A DNA stretch of 64,000 nt from an uncultured Nitrosospira sp. (GCA_900696515.1 CAADGK010000133.1:1-64000), one strand, 5' to 3'; shown: positions 30,442 through 41,421, counted from the first letter of the stretch. A program made the numbers and translations. The notes: generated by a model not told the origin, from the sequence alone.

Positions 30442-31002
30442 CTAATCGCGCTCTTCTTCCCGTTCGATTTTTTCCAGCAGTTCGGCACGTGACTGACACT
30501 CGACGCACAGTTTGGCAAATGGCACTGCTTGAAGCCGCCTCTCGCTGATCTCAATTCCACACTCCGCACAAATGCCATAGGTTCCCTCGTGCAGACGTGT
30601 GAGCGCTTCGTCGATGGACTGCCGACGGCGATTGCGCATCTCCATCAAGGAGATACCGAGTTCGCGCTCAAGATCCATCAGTGCCTGGTCTCCGACATCG
30701 CGCGCCGACTCCAGGCGTCGCTGTTGATCCTCCGTCAGCGATTGCCCGAGACTCTCCTCGATCTCCTTGATAATCTCCTGACGCTTACCAAGAAGCATCC
30801 TGTGAAGCACTTCCTGCCGCTGCTCCCGTGCTTCTCGCTCTTTTGCGGTTTCTTTCGGCCGTACAGGCCCTTCATCGACTTCCACCGATGGTTTCACCAG
30901 AGCGGCCATACTAACCGCTGCCGGTTGGAGTTTCTTGGTGATCGGCTCAGCCGACTTCGTTTTCAGCTCGCCCTTCTTCTTCACCTGCCCCTTCGTCACC
31001 AT
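30442..31002 (-). CDS. TraR/DksA-family zinc-finger protein
   Basis: 186 aa; SARDVGDQALMDLERELGISLMEMRNRRRQSIDEALTRLHEGTYGICAECGIEISERRLQAVPFAKLCVECQSRAE. Confidence 0.9.
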   Translation of the reverse strand: MVTKGQVKKKGELKTKSAEPITKKLQPAAVSMAALVKPSVEVDEGPVRPKETAKEREAREQRQEVLHRMLLGKRQEIIKEIEESLGQSLTEDQQRRLESARDVGDQALMDLERELGISLMEMRNRRRQSIDEALTRLHEGTYGICAECGIEISERRLQAVPFAKLCVECQSRAELLEKIEREEERD

Positions 31003-31112
31003 AGTGATGCATGCTCCGCGATTAGATCGTTTAAAAGACTACAATCGGGCTTCTCCCGTATGGCCCATGTTCGTGTTATGAAAGGCGATCGAAAGGTCCA
31101 CCCTTTCCCCCT

Positions 31113-31637
31113 TCACGGATAGATGATGGTCGAATGAACGTCGTATCCAACGAGCTTCTCCCGTCCGTTCAGGCCCTTCAGCTCTACTAAAAAATCGAGG
31201 CCTACGATCGTTCCGCCCAGCTGCCGAACGAGATTCACCGTGGCTTCGGCCGTCCCTCCGGTTGCCAGGAGATCGTCGACGATCAATACGTGCTCTCCGA
31301 TCTCGATCGCATCACGATGCACCGCAAGACTGCTGTTGCCATACTCAAGGTTGTACTTGACCTCATAGCAGTCGGCAGGCAGTTTCCCCGGCTTCCGAAC
31401 CGGAACGAATCCAGCTCCGAGTCTCCCGGCAAGAATACCGCCGAAGATAAATCCCCTGGACTCGATACCGACGACCTTCCGGATCCCTCGATCTTGATAC
31501 CGAGCCGTCAATTGGTCGGACAGGCTCCGAACAGCTTCTGGATGCTTCAGCAATGTCGTGATGTCATAGAAAAGAATGCCGGGCTTTGGGAAGTCCGGCA
31601 CTTCGCGGATAAGCGCTTGGTAGTTGACGGTAGCCAC
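31113..31637 (-). CDS. apt: adenine phosphoribosyltransferase
   Basis: 174 aa; [84 protein letters not shown]. Confidence 0.97.
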   Translation of the reverse strand: MATVNYQALIREVPDFPKPGILFYDITTLLKHPEAVRSLSDQLTARYQDRGIRKVVGIESRGFIFGGILAGRLGAGFVPVRKPGKLPADCYEVKYNLEYGNSSLAVHRDAIEIGEHVLIVDDLLATGGTAEATVNLVRQLGGTIVGLDFLVELKGLNGREKLVGYDVHSTIIYP

Positions 31638-31642
31638 GGAAT

Positions 31643-32596
31643 CTAGAGCAGATCTGCCTGTGTCATGGTTTTACGCTCAATGGTATGACGAAGCCGGGCG
31701 AGCGCGGCCATTTCAATTTGGCGCACACGCTCTCGAGTCAACCCCATGGTCTGCCCGATCTCTTCCAACGTCTTCGCTTCCCCTCCATCAAGTCCGAACC
31801 TCGACACAATAACAGTTTGCTCTTTTTCTGGCAACTCCCTCACCCACGCCATCAGCTCCGCTCTTCGTCGAACCCCATCGGCGGTTTCATCGGGGGATAA
31901 CCCTGTCGGATCTTCGATCACATCACGGAGAAACGTATCGGTACGATCATTGAGCGGGCTGTCGAGTGAACAGGTCGTACGGACCAATTGCTTCAGATCC
32001 AGGACTTCCGCTTCCGAGGTCTTCATCTTGGCCGCAACTTCCACGGCTCTCGGTTCACGCCCGAGTTCCTGCACCAATTGCTCCGTGCGGCTCAAATAAC
32101 GATTCAGCCGTTCCACCACATGCACAGGCAGACGAACCAGTTTCCCCTGATTGATGATCGCACGTTCAATGTACTGCCTGATCCACCAGGACGCATACGT
32201 ACTGAACCGAAATCCCCTCTTGTAGTTGAATTTCTCGACTGCTTTAATCAGCCCGAGATTTCCCTCCTCGACGATATCGGAAAAGGGGAACCCCCGATGC
32301 ATATACCGCTTCCCGATGCTGATTACCAGGCGCAGATTTGATTCGATCATATGTTGACGAGCTCGTTCGTCACCGGCCATGACGCGCTTGCCGAGTTGCT
32401 GCTCTTCCTTGAATGTCAGCAATGTTGATCGACGGACTTCGCGCAAATAGCTCTTCAGCGTATCAAGACCTTCGGCCCGACCGCTTTCACGCTCAGCCTC
32501 CTCCGGTGCGCTCACAGATTCGGAGACACCCATCTCATCGTCCAGGTGTCTTCGAGCCTCGCTCGTCTCGGACTCCTCGTTATGTCGCTGACTCAT
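31643..32596 (-). CDS. RNA polymerase sigma factor, sigma70 group (RpoS/RpoD-like)
   Basis: Regions 1.2-4.2: [121 protein letters not shown]. Confidence 0.95.
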   Translation of the reverse strand: MSQRHNEESETSEARRHLDDEMGVSESVSAPEEAERESGRAEGLDTLKSYLREVRRSTLLTFKEEQQLGKRVMAGDERARQHMIESNLRLVISIGKRYMHRGFPFSDIVEEGNLGLIKAVEKFNYKRGFRFSTYASWWIRQYIERAIINQGKLVRLPVHVVERLNRYLSRTEQLVQELGREPRAVEVAAKMKTSEAEVLDLKQLVRTTCSLDSPLNDRTDTFLRDVIEDPTGLSPDETADGVRRRAELMAWVRELPEKEQTVIVSRFGLDGGEAKTLEEIGQTMGLTRERVRQIEMAALARLRHTIERKTMTQADLL

Positions 32597-32612
32597 AGTT
32601 CCTCTGTACGGT

Positions 32613-32909
32613 CTAATACCAAACTTCAAACGCGGAATACTGCCCGGTTGCTGTTCCCCACTCGGTCTCAATGTTCGTGACTCGAGCCGCAGCCGGACCA
32701 ATCCGGAGTTGATGCTCAAGTGCTTCGATCACGGACCTTTGCCCCTCGGCCTCAAGTTCGACTCGACCATCAGGAAGATTACGCACGCCCCCGAAAAGCC
32801 GGAGATCGACGGCCACGCGTGCGGCAAAGGCACGAAATCCGACCCCTTGGACACGGCCGTACACGAGGATACGAGCCCGCACCGGCGGCTCATTGGCGGG
32901 TTGAGTCAT
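32613..32909 (-). CDS. acyP: acylphosphatase
   Basis: 98 aa; [46 protein letters not shown]. Confidence 0.93.
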   Translation of the reverse strand: MTQPANEPPVRARILVYGRVQGVGFRAFAARVAVDLRLFGGVRNLPDGRVELEAEGQRSVIEALEHQLRIGPAAARVTNIETEWGTATGQYSAFEVWY

Positions 32910-33433
32910 GCACCTCCAGCCGATCCTTCAGACTCCACGAGCCTTCCATGATTCCGCTCTGCGGATATTCTCACACCTCTCCAGACCCGTCACGCGATTT
33001 ACCAAATCTACGCCCTGACTATGTCGTCATATTGGCAGATTTCTTGAGGTGCCATTTCCCCGCACACCCCGGAACGAACCAAGAACGGGAACGGACGACC
33101 TCAAGGGAATTCTCTCGGTTAGTCAACCGGCGCACCATATCGAAATGAAAAACAGAGAAGTAACTCCTTGATTTAAAAGTAGGATCATCCTGACGAACAA
33201 TCGCGACGCGGCCTCCCGCAGTCGGGAAACACCGCTGCGCACCGCGTGGTGTTCTCCACCGTCGATCGCATGAGAACAAGACTCCCCGCAAGTTGAACCC
33301 ATAGACGTTGAATCCGGTCCACCGGTACGAACAAGCCTGGTGTTGACTATGAGTCAGGAGGAGGGAAAACTCGGCCCTGTTATCGATGGCCTTGCACGTT
33401 GATGAGGATCTTTACGATCTTCCTTGCTTGGTG

Positions 33434-33511
<78 letters not shown>

Positions 33512-33546
33512 ACAAGACCGAGCAGTCAATCGACGGTGTGATTGTC

Positions 33547-34650
33547 TTACAAGAGAGGGGTAAAAGGCAACCCATGTGATTCCGCCACACCGGCATGCGT
33601 AACTTTCCCCGCTTTCAAGTTGACACCCTTCGCCAAACCAGGGTCGAAGCGGATCGCTCGCTCCAGCCCATCGGAAGCAAGACGAGTGAGATACGGCATG
33701 GTGGCATTGGTCAATGCATACGTAGATGTGCGTGGAACGATTCCAGGCATGTTAGCCACACAATAATGGAGCACCTCGTCCACCAGGTACACAGGATCGG
33801 AATGCGTGGTTGGTCTGGTCGTCTCAACACAACCGCCCTGATCGACCGAAACATCGACGATTACGGAACCGGCTCTCATCCGCGAGACCATTGCACGCGA
33901 CACTAACTTGGGCGCCTTGGCGCCGGGAACCAGTACCGCACCAATCACCAGGTCCGCCGAGCACACGGCTTCTTCAATGGCGGCAGAACTCGCCGCACGG
34001 GTGACAACCCGCCCGTGGTACTGATCATCAAGAACTCGTAACCGTTCAATGTCTAGATTGATCACGGTAACCTGTGCGCCTAATCCCACGGCCATGCGCA
34101 CGGCTGATGCCCCGACAACTCCAGCTCCTAACACGACCACTCGACCAGGCTCTACCCCCGGAACCCCTCCCAACAATACTCCCCGTCCTCCATGGGCTTT
34201 CTCAAGATAACGAGCGCCGATCTGGATCGACATTCGACCCGCGATTTCACTCATCGGCTTGAGTATGGGTAGACTCCCATCCTTGGCCTCAGTCGTCTCA
34301 TACGCAAGAGCCGTAACGTTTCGGCTGAGAAGCTCTTTGGTCACATCGGGAACGGCGGCAAGATGCAAATAGGTAAACAAGACGTGCTCTGGACGGAAGA
34401 GCCTACATTCGGAAAGCATCGGCTCCTTGACCTTCACAATCAACTCCGCCTGTTCGAACAGCTCGGCCTTAGAACCGGCAAGGCTGGCTCCGGCTGCACG
34501 ATATTCATCATCGCGGAACCCGCTTCCCTCACCGGCCGAAACTTCAACCCAGACTTGGTGCCCTTTCTGGCACAACGTTGCGGCACCATCCGGCGTCAAG
34601 CTGACACGATATTCATGATCTTTGATCTCCTTTGGGATACCGATCACCAT
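33547..34650 (-). CDS. ald: alanine dehydrogenase
   Basis: [95 protein letters not shown]. Confidence 0.96.
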   Translation of the reverse strand: MVIGIPKEIKDHEYRVSLTPDGAATLCQKGHQVWVEVSAGEGSGFRDDEYRAAGASLAGSKAELFEQAELIVKVKEPMLSECRLFRPEHVLFTYLHLAAVPDVTKELLSRNVTALAYETTEAKDGSLPILKPMSEIAGRMSIQIGARYLEKAHGGRGVLLGGVPGVEPGRVVVLGAGVVGASAVRMAVGLGAQVTVINLDIERLRVLDDQYHGRVVTRAASSAAIEEAVCSADLVIGAVLVPGAKAPKLVSRAMVSRMRAGSVIVDVSVDQGGCVETTRPTTHSDPVYLVDEVLHYCVANMPGIVPRTSTYALTNATMPYLTRLASDGLERAIRFDPGLAKGVNLKAGKVTHAGVAESHGLPFTPLL

Positions 34651-34816
34651 GCGATCTTCACCTCCCTCTACTGACCACTGCCGCACCCTGCTCCTCAGTA
34701 TACCTCAGACATCTCTACCCCGTTTCCGGGTGAGGCACCAGTTTAAAGATCCTCAGGACCATAGACAGTCCAGAAAGTCCTATTGTAAGATGCCACTTCT
34801 CTTAGCAAGGAGAGGG

Positions 34817-35200
34817 ATGGACATCTGGAATCACTCCTGTCAAGCCTGCGGATCCTCCAGCGAGTCGCTGACGAAGTTGTCGCTCGGAAAGGATTTTTTC
34901 GGACGCGCCTATGATCGCTTGTCGCCATCATCGGACCAGAACCCAAAGTGGTACTGTACATCCTGTTCGCTGCATAAGCAGCTCCACCGAGACTTCCGCG
35001 ATATTCTGGCCGAATTCGATAAGTTCCGAGCCGGGTTCGGTTCTGAACTGGCCAAAGCTGATGAATTTCGACGTGCCTCGTTACGGCTACATGAAATCAT
35101 GACCATTCTGAGCATGCCCAAACAGACCTCTCAGTTCCTCAATAACCGCGACGTCACAGTACTGATGGAGAGACTCAATACCTTGACGATGCCCGTGTGA
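34817..35200 (+). CDS. hypothetical zinc-ribbon-like protein
   Basis: MDIWNHSCQACGSSSE...KWYCTSCSLHKQLHRDF: two CxxC pairs; first gene of a compact plus-strand cluster. Confidence 0.65.
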   Translation: MDIWNHSCQACGSSSESLTKLSLGKDFFGRAYDRLSPSSDQNPKWYCTSCSLHKQLHRDFRDILAEFDKFRAGFGSELAKADEFRRASLRLHEIMTILSMPKQTSQFLNNRDVTVLMERLNTLTMPV

Positions 35201-35565
35201 CGATCACCCCTATGCCATCGTTTCAGCGACATATTTTCGTGTGTACCAACCAACGCCCAAAGGATGATCCGCGAGGCTGCTGCGCCAATCTTGGCTCTGA
35301 GAAACTTCACGCTCACTTCAAGAGCGAAACCAAGCGGCTCAACCTTAAGGGTCTGGTCCGGGCCAATAAGGCGGGCTGTCTGGATCATTGTGATCTCGGC
35401 CCAAGTGTGGTGATCTATCCCGAGGGAGTGTGGTACTGGGTCGGCTCAGAAGCCGACGTGACGGAAATCATGGAACGGCACATCCTAAACGGCGAGATCG
35501 TCACACGATTGCTCATGCCTGACCATCCGGTTCCTGAACGACTCATTCCGCTCAAGCGGCCGTAG
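35197..35565 (+). CDS. thioredoxin-like (2Fe-2S) ferredoxin
   Basis: HIFVCTNQRPKDDPRGCCANLGSEKLHAHFK...VRANKAGCLDHCDLGPSVVIYPEGVWYWVGSEADVTEIMERHI. Confidence 0.9.
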   Translation: MTITPMPSFQRHIFVCTNQRPKDDPRGCCANLGSEKLHAHFKSETKRLNLKGLVRANKAGCLDHCDLGPSVVIYPEGVWYWVGSEADVTEIMERHILNGEIVTRLLMPDHPVPERLIPLKRP

Positions 35566-35584
35566 AATAATCCCTGTCAGCGCT

Positions 35585-35998
35585 ATGCCCACTGAAGACA
35601 AATGGAAGGCCAACATGGAAAAGGTGGCCTTCATCAAACAGTTTCCAGGGCTCACGCTCGATTGGAAAGCCTGCGAACGCAAAACGATTCAATCCGTCGT
35701 GCCCTTGACTGGGAAACCGAGTGCGTCGGTGGTTGTATTTACAGACGGCTCATTTACGGTCGCTCCCCTTTTGGCACCGGAGCCGTGGGAATTGGGACAG
35801 GCCCTGCTTGACGCCAGGCAGCACCTGGAACCCAGACACCGAGAAGCGTATGCAGATTATGACAAGCTGGCCAAGAGAGATAGGGAAGCGCTCCGCTCAG
35901 CCCGGCTGGAGAAAATCATCGGTGCAATCCAGAATAATTTGGAGCAAATTCCAGAGCTCAAGGATCGCCTCAAAGAACTCGTCAAGGAATGGAAATGA
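35585..35998 (+). CDS. hypothetical protein, charged/helical C-terminus
   Basis: 137 aa ORF between two ferredoxin genes, overlapping the next ORF start. Confidence 0.7.
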   Translation: MPTEDKWKANMEKVAFIKQFPGLTLDWKACERKTIQSVVPLTGKPSASVVVFTDGSFTVAPLLAPEPWELGQALLDARQHLEPRHREAYADYDKLAKRDREALRSARLEKIIGAIQNNLEQIPELKDRLKELVKEWK

Positions 35999-36291
35999 GC
36001 AGTCTACCGAACAGGAATATGTTTGAGATCTTCTCGCAAGGTCTCTTTGAAGGAGTCAAACCCATGCTGGTCATTCGTGATCATCTCGTCCGTCATCCAG
36101 ACCGCTGTACCCATCAGGCCGTCTGTGTTCCAATTTGCCCAACGAGCGCCTGGCTCTCGACACCTCCCTACAAGTTTGATCCCTCCCGTTGCCTGGAAAG
36201 CTGCAGGCTTTGCCTTGATGCATGCCCTTCACAGGCAATTTATGCCGTCTTCAGGAAGGGTGACAAACTGTTGGAACCGCAGAAGAAGTAG
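35989..36291 (+). CDS. 4Fe-4S ferredoxin-like protein
   Basis: RCTHQAVCVPICPTSAW and RCLESCRLCLDACPSQAIY cysteine clusters. Confidence 0.8.
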   Translation: MEMSSLPNRNMFEIFSQGLFEGVKPMLVIRDHLVRHPDRCTHQAVCVPICPTSAWLSTPPYKFDPSRCLESCRLCLDACPSQAIYAVFRKGDKLLEPQKK

Positions 36292-36308
36292 CAGGGGTAC
36301 GCGGGCGA

Positions 36309-37433
36309 TCAGATAATCTGCTTGCGCAAATGCCCCCAGTAGGCAGTCCCTGCATAGCCACAGGCCACAGTGCCCGTGGTCATGGCCATAATTTGATAGA
36401 CCTTGCTGCGGGGGATTTTGACTTTCACCGCGTGGTTCAAAAGGTCGGGAGAATTCATGACGAGTTTGAGGGATTCTCCGGCGGAGAGGATCGGCCACAT
36501 ACAGGCCAGGCGTAACCGTGTTTCATGACGTGGTATCGCCATGGTATAGGCCCATCCCTGATCCAGATGGGCAACGGCTTGACGAACGAGTTTGCTCAAT
36601 ACAGGCCTGAAACGAAGGAGATTGCGCTGATCCAATAGATCAGAAGGTGTAAGCCCGACTTCCGTCAACATCATTTCAGGAATGTAACATCGCCCCTTTT
36701 GAAGATCATGAGCGACATCCTTGACGATGTTTGTCAGTTGCAGCCCCTTCCCAAACCGGACTCCGATTTCTGACATACGCTGACAATCCCAGTTTGCAAG
36801 CGCCTTACGATGGGCACACATCAGTGCGGTCCAAAATTCACCGACACAACCGGCAACGGAGTAGGTATAGCGGTCGAGATCATCGATGGTCTTGAGCGCT
36901 GTCAGTTCACCTGAAGCGCCACCGGGGAAAGTATTCAGATCCGTCTCCATCCCTTGCGTCAGGGTGACTATCACGCGCCGAATCCGCTGCTGGTCGTCCA
37001 ATGAGCAGGCGAGAAACACTTGAAAGCACTCATCCAACCGCTCCAACAGGAGGCGTTCCGCCGACTCTTGTTGCACCGACCCAACGGACTGCTGAATAGA
37101 CCTGATCTGCTCCCGGTCGAGCTGCTCGCTGACAAACTGCTCCCTAAGGCGTTGGAGATACCCGAGTCGACGAGGTCGGTCGATGAGTTCAGTATCGGCG
37201 ATCGTATCGGCCGCCCGTGCAAAAAGATATGCCAGTCCCACCTGATCACGCACATTGGCAGGTACCACCGCGAGCGTCGTATAAAATAGGCGTGAGACCT
37301 GTTTCAAAAGATCCCGCAGCAAGGTGGCCTTGTCGGATGAGATATGGACTGAAGCAGACGGCATTAGGCCTCTCGCACGGGCATACGATGAGCCTCCCGT
37401 GGAAACGGTATGAGAACTTTCTAACAGGAACAC
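36309..37433 (-). CDS. squalene/phytoene synthase family protein
   Basis: VSRLFYTTLAVVPANVRDQVGLAYLFARAADTIADTE, YTYSVAGCVGEFWTALM, GLQLTNIVKDVAHDLQKGRCYIPEMML. True start may be internal (MPSASVHIS). Confidence 0.9.
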   Translation of the reverse strand: MFLLESSHTVSTGGSSYARARGLMPSASVHISSDKATLLRDLLKQVSRLFYTTLAVVPANVRDQVGLAYLFARAADTIADTELIDRPRRLGYLQRLREQFVSEQLDREQIRSIQQSVGSVQQESAERLLLERLDECFQVFLACSLDDQQRIRRVIVTLTQGMETDLNTFPGGASGELTALKTIDDLDRYTYSVAGCVGEFWTALMCAHRKALANWDCQRMSEIGVRFGKGLQLTNIVKDVAHDLQKGRCYIPEMMLTEVGLTPSDLLDQRNLLRFRPVLSKLVRQAVAHLDQGWAYTMAIPRHETRLRLACMWPILSAGESLKLVMNSPDLLNHAVKVKIPRSKVYQIMAMTTGTVACGYAGTAYWGHLRKQII

Positions 37434-37623
37434 CGAGAAACGGTCAACTTTGCCACGTACTTTCAGGTACTTCGTCCGCCTTGACTTTCAAAAAGCTGTA
37501 CTTATTTCTTGGAATCAATGATGTCCGGTGGCTGCAACTCCCAGGAACGATTTGTGTATAATAAGGGCTGTCCCGTACTGCTGTTGAGTGCATAGGCGAG
37601 CGCTATCGCCAAGGAGGATATTC

Positions 37624-38544
37624 ATGAAGTGGCTCAAAGGTATCGGCCTGTTCCTGATTGCGAACTTTCTCATCTATATTACCCTCTCCCTCACGGCTAC
37701 GCTATTGGTCAATGTTGTGTTACCCGCATTCGGGATCGACGTGCGGGGAATTTATAACCAGCAACTTCTGGTGTGGGCATTGGTGATCGGATTTGGCGGC
37801 GCCTTTATCAGCTTGGCTTTCTCCAAGCAGATGGCCCGAGCCATGCTGAGCTGTGAACAAATCACTCAGCCTCGTTCGCATGCCGAGCAGGTCATCTACG
37901 GGTCGGTTCAAGAGATCGCCCAACGGCTTCACATCACCATGCCGGAAGTGTGGATCTATGACTCCCCTGATCCCAATGCGTTTGCGACCGGACCCAGCAA
38001 GAATAATTCGATGGTCGCCGTCTCCACAGGTCTTCTGCAGAACCTCCGAGAAGATGAGGTGAAGGCCGTCCTCGCCCACGAGATGGGCCATGTCTACAAC
38101 GGAGATATGTTTACCACCACGGTGCTCTCCGGATTGATGAACACCTTTGTCTATTACATCAGCAACTTCCTTTCTCAACTTGTCGGGCAACCGCAAGGGG
38201 ATCGGGAGGAAGGAAACACAGGCAACCCCATTCTGGCTTTTGTGGTGTATATCTTCCTGCAGGTCGTCTTGTCCTTCCTGGCCATGATGGTCGTGAGCTG
38301 GCACTCTCGTCGCCGCGAATTTGCGGCTGATGCCTTCTCGGCCAAGGTCTATGGAAAGGAAGCGATGATTAACGCCCTGCGAGGCATCGATCGCTGGGTA
38401 AACCGCACTCAATTCGAATACACCGGCCAAGATGCGCTCGCAACGATGAAAATTTCCGGGAACTCGTCGGGAGTCATGCACCTCTTTGCAACACATCCCC
38501 CAATCGAAGCACGAATCGACGCGTTGCAGCGAATAACGGTCTAA
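37624..38544 (+). CDS. htpX: membrane zinc metalloprotease HtpX
   Basis: MKWLKGIGLFLIANFLIYITLSL, NSMVAVSTGLLQNLREDEVKAVLAHEMGHVYNGDM, HSRRREFAADAFSAKVYGKEAMINALR. Confidence 0.96.
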   Translation: MKWLKGIGLFLIANFLIYITLSLTATLLVNVVLPAFGIDVRGIYNQQLLVWALVIGFGGAFISLAFSKQMARAMLSCEQITQPRSHAEQVIYGSVQEIAQRLHITMPEVWIYDSPDPNAFATGPSKNNSMVAVSTGLLQNLREDEVKAVLAHEMGHVYNGDMFTTTVLSGLMNTFVYYISNFLSQLVGQPQGDREEGNTGNPILAFVVYIFLQVVLSFLAMMVVSWHSRRREFAADAFSAKVYGKEAMINALRGIDRWVNRTQFEYTGQDALATMKISGNSSGVMHLFATHPPIEARIDALQRITV

Positions 38545-38558
38545 GGACCGACACCCGC

Positions 38559-38588
38559 CGTGACACCCACAGCCTTGTGGGTGTCACG
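38559..38588. terminator. perfect hairpin between convergent genes
   Basis: CGTGACACCCACA-GCCT-TGTGGGTGTCACG: 13-bp perfect stem, 4-nt loop, 15 nt after the htpX stop. Confidence 0.65.
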
Positions 38589-38868
38589 CGTTTCGATAAA
38601 AGGTGAGGTGTTCACGGTACGCGTGAATGGCTGCTCCTAGCGCATTCAAGCCCAGCAGAATGTTCGCTTCAAGAGTCGCCTCAATTTCCGGATCATCGAT
38701 CTCGACCTCATAGCGCTCTTGCATGTTGGTTCGCACCGGCCCCTGCGAGACATCCCGAGGCATGAAAATCTCTTTCCAGACCTCTTTCTCCACCAAGCAG
38801 ACATCCCGAAATCGCTCATAAAGCAAGGCCAGTTTCTCTGGATCTGTAATTTTTAGGCGCTCTCCCAT
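38584..38868 (-). CDS. hypothetical protein
   Basis: 94 aa MGERLKITDPEKLALLYERFRDVCLVEKEVWKEIF...; start chosen at the internal ATG. Confidence 0.65.
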   Translation of the reverse strand: MGERLKITDPEKLALLYERFRDVCLVEKEVWKEIFMPRDVSQGPVRTNMQERYEVEIDDPEIEATLEANILLGLNALGAAIHAYREHLTFYRNA

Positions 38869-38909
38869 AAATCTCCTGTGACGAGAACCGGCCTGATCGT
38901 CGTTTATTC

Positions 38910-39536
38910 TTATGGTACGGTACGCTCCGGACCGGTGATACGAAAACGCATCATACCAACCTGATTCGCCGCATGAAACGGTTGCTGCCCAATCGGAGCG
39001 ATATAAATCTTGGCAACATAATGACCTTCCATCCACCGATCACCTGAGCGTGTCATCTGGAGATATCCGTACCGTTCATGGGCAGACACTTCCAAGGCAT
39101 CCTTGCCCAACAATCTCTCATGCCCTTGACCACGAGGCTCCTCGAAATACCACTGCACTCCGAATTGAGTTGGGTCTTCCAGAGGCGCCACTTCAAACAC
39201 AATATAAACGGCCGGAGTCTCTGGCGTAAATGCAGAGCGAGGTCCAATCGGCTTCAAGCGTGGATCCTGGGCATACCACCCTTTTCGGCCGAAGGTATCC
39301 CATTCCACATCAAACCCTTTGGCCATTTTGATCCAGGTAAACAGCGACTGCGGGACACCCGTCTCCTGATCGTCGAATGACGGGCTCTGAGTTGATCCAA
39401 CCTCAGTCGATTCCTGTTCCTTAAGCGGCAAAAGATCCTTCGCACTGGCGATCTGTAGACAGAAAAGTGTCGCAGACAGAAAAGCGGCAACCATACAGAG
39501 TTCTGCCCATCGTGCTCCAGTGCCATCAACCATCAT
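38910..39536 (-). CDS. hypothetical exported protein
   Basis: 208 aa ORF with hydrophobic N-terminal segment (MVAAFLSATLFCLQIASAKD). Confidence 0.7.
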   Translation of the reverse strand: MMVDGTGARWAELCMVAAFLSATLFCLQIASAKDLLPLKEQESTEVGSTQSPSFDDQETGVPQSLFTWIKMAKGFDVEWDTFGRKGWYAQDPRLKPIGPRSAFTPETPAVYIVFEVAPLEDPTQFGVQWYFEEPRGQGHERLLGKDALEVSAHERYGYLQMTRSGDRWMEGHYVAKIYIAPIGQQPFHAANQVGMMRFRITGPERTVP

Positions 39537-39644
39537 GGCGCGTATGGTACTAACCTAGCCCTGACCGGTCAATTCCATGGGACCACCCTTGCTGAAACCT
39601 TGTGCCGAGTCCATGGTGTGATAGAGTGAGGGCAGCATTGCCGT

Positions 39645-41054
39645 ATGAGTGATCAACCCGCTCCCCCAGCCCAGTCAACAGGAGAATCTCGTGACAATCA
39701 CCTCGCAACCTTGGACCCTCACGAATCCGGTCGGCGCTTCGGCATTCGTGACGGGATCTCCCAAGCTGTCACGCAAGGAGGAGGTGAGCAGTATCTTTCG
39801 GCCTTTGCCCTTCTGCTCTCCGCCACACCCTTTCAATTAAGCATTCTCTCGGCTATTCCACAGATTCTCGGCACTTGGGCTCAGCTCATTTCCGTCAAGG
39901 TCTCGCACTGGTTCCCAAGCCAAACAACCCAGATCTACTGGGGTATCATCGGGCAATCCGTTTCATGGATTCCAATCTTGGTATTGCCCTTACTCTGGCC
40001 GGAACATGGCCCCTGGCTCCTGATTGTGGGTGTCGCGATTTATTTCACCTGTACTCATTTCACCTCCCCTGCTTGGAATAGTTTCATCACCGGGCTGCTG
40101 GATCCGAATGAGCGGGGCACCTACTTCGCCAGGCGATCACGAGTGGTTGCCATGACGAGTCTTCTGGTACTCTGCCTGGCGGGAGGCTTGCTGAGCATCT
40201 TCGAAAGCCAAAACCTGTTATGGGTTGGCTTCTCGATCCTCTTCCTGACAGTAGGACTCAGTAGGAGTACCTCGGTCATCCTGCTCCAACAAGTGAGCGA
40301 ACTCCCTCAGCATACCCCCAGCGGCAGTCCTACAGGCTTTCTGGAATTTCTTCGTACGGGTGTCTCCCTCAACTTTCGCCACTTTTTACTCTTTTCAGGG
40401 CTCATGCACGCGGCGGTGCTGATTGCCGGTCCGTTCTTCGTCCTCTACCTCATTCAGGATCTCCACCTCGCCCATTGGGAATATGGAACCTGGGTCGCGG
40501 CAGGAATTCTTGGTCAATTTCTGACCTTGCCAGGTTGGGGACAGTTCGGAGATCGTTTCGGCAACAAGGCATTACTGAGCGTTACCGGACTGCTCGTGGC
40601 GTTCCTGCCGATGCTCTACCTGTTCAGTACGGCATGGCCATTTCTTGTCGCCGTGAATTTCTTCGGCGGTGTGGTCTGGGCGGGATTAGGGCTTGGGTTG
40701 AACAATTACGTCTTTGATGCAGTTCACCAAAAAGATCGTGCAAAGGCGGTCGCGGTCTCAAGCATCGTCAACGCCCTCGGGTGGGCCATAGGAACAGTAG
40801 CCGGAAGCCTCTTGATCCAAACGGTACCGGACAGGATTCAGATGGGAACCTTCACGCTGGAACCAGTCTCCAATCTCCCGTATATCTTCTTTCTCTCCGG
40901 TTTGTTCCGCCTGATCGTGGCATCAGCACTCCTCCGGACCTTTCACGAACCCCGCCAAGTTGAACAACGAGCCCACCACCGGCTACTGTGGGAATTACCG
41001 CTCGTGAAACCATTGCGGCAGTTCTCCCGTCGACCGAGGAGCGGCAATCAGTAA
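39645..41054 (+). CDS. MFS transporter
   Basis: 469 aa, about 12 hydrophobic segments; GTWVAAGILGQFLTLPGWGQFGDRFGNKALL MFS-type loop motif. Confidence 0.85.
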   Translation: MSDQPAPPAQSTGESRDNHLATLDPHESGRRFGIRDGISQAVTQGGGEQYLSAFALLLSATPFQLSILSAIPQILGTWAQLISVKVSHWFPSQTTQIYWGIIGQSVSWIPILVLPLLWPEHGPWLLIVGVAIYFTCTHFTSPAWNSFITGLLDPNERGTYFARRSRVVAMTSLLVLCLAGGLLSIFESQNLLWVGFSILFLTVGLSRSTSVILLQQVSELPQHTPSGSPTGFLEFLRTGVSLNFRHFLLFSGLMHAAVLIAGPFFVLYLIQDLHLAHWEYGTWVAAGILGQFLTLPGWGQFGDRFGNKALLSVTGLLVAFLPMLYLFSTAWPFLVAVNFFGGVVWAGLGLGLNNYVFDAVHQKDRAKAVAVSSIVNALGWAIGTVAGSLLIQTVPDRIQMGTFTLEPVSNLPYIFFLSGLFRLIVASALLRTFHEPRQVEQRAHHRLLWELPLVKPLRQFSRRPRSGNQ

Positions 41055-41269
41055 GGCGCTGACCCGGAACCAGTCGTGCGATTCTTCTCTTCTTGTTGCA
41101 ACCTTTCAAACGACTTATCAGCATTTCTTTTGACCTGATCCGGCGTCATGGTCGTCGATGGCTTGGGTGAGTCAGCAGCACACCCCGCAATACCAGCGAC
41201 TCCAATCCCGATTGAAACCAGCGCCAGCCAAAACCCGCTTCCGATCCTCGCTATGAGTCGTTGAGCCAT
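41048..41269 (-). CDS. small hypothetical lipoprotein
   Basis: 73 aa; ALVSIGIGVAGIAGCAADS lipobox; 7-bp convergent overlap with the MFS gene. Confidence 0.55.
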   Translation of the reverse strand: MAQRLIARIGSGFWLALVSIGIGVAGIAGCAADSPKPSTTMTPDQVKRNADKSFERLQQEEKNRTTGSGSAPY

Positions 41270-41421
41270 CCCCCTCCTCCTCGGTTATGGTGAGTGATTC
41301 ACCCGCGTATCATACCACTCTCCCCCACTGAATACGGGGATGAATCCAGCTCGTTGACTCACTCAAACAAGGCGGGTATGCTCGCCACCATCAATAACCT
41401 GTCATCACCACGAGGCTCCCC

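Noticed and set aside
37720-38496. 258-aa minus-strand ORF
   Set aside because: Antisense to htpX; no family resemblance.
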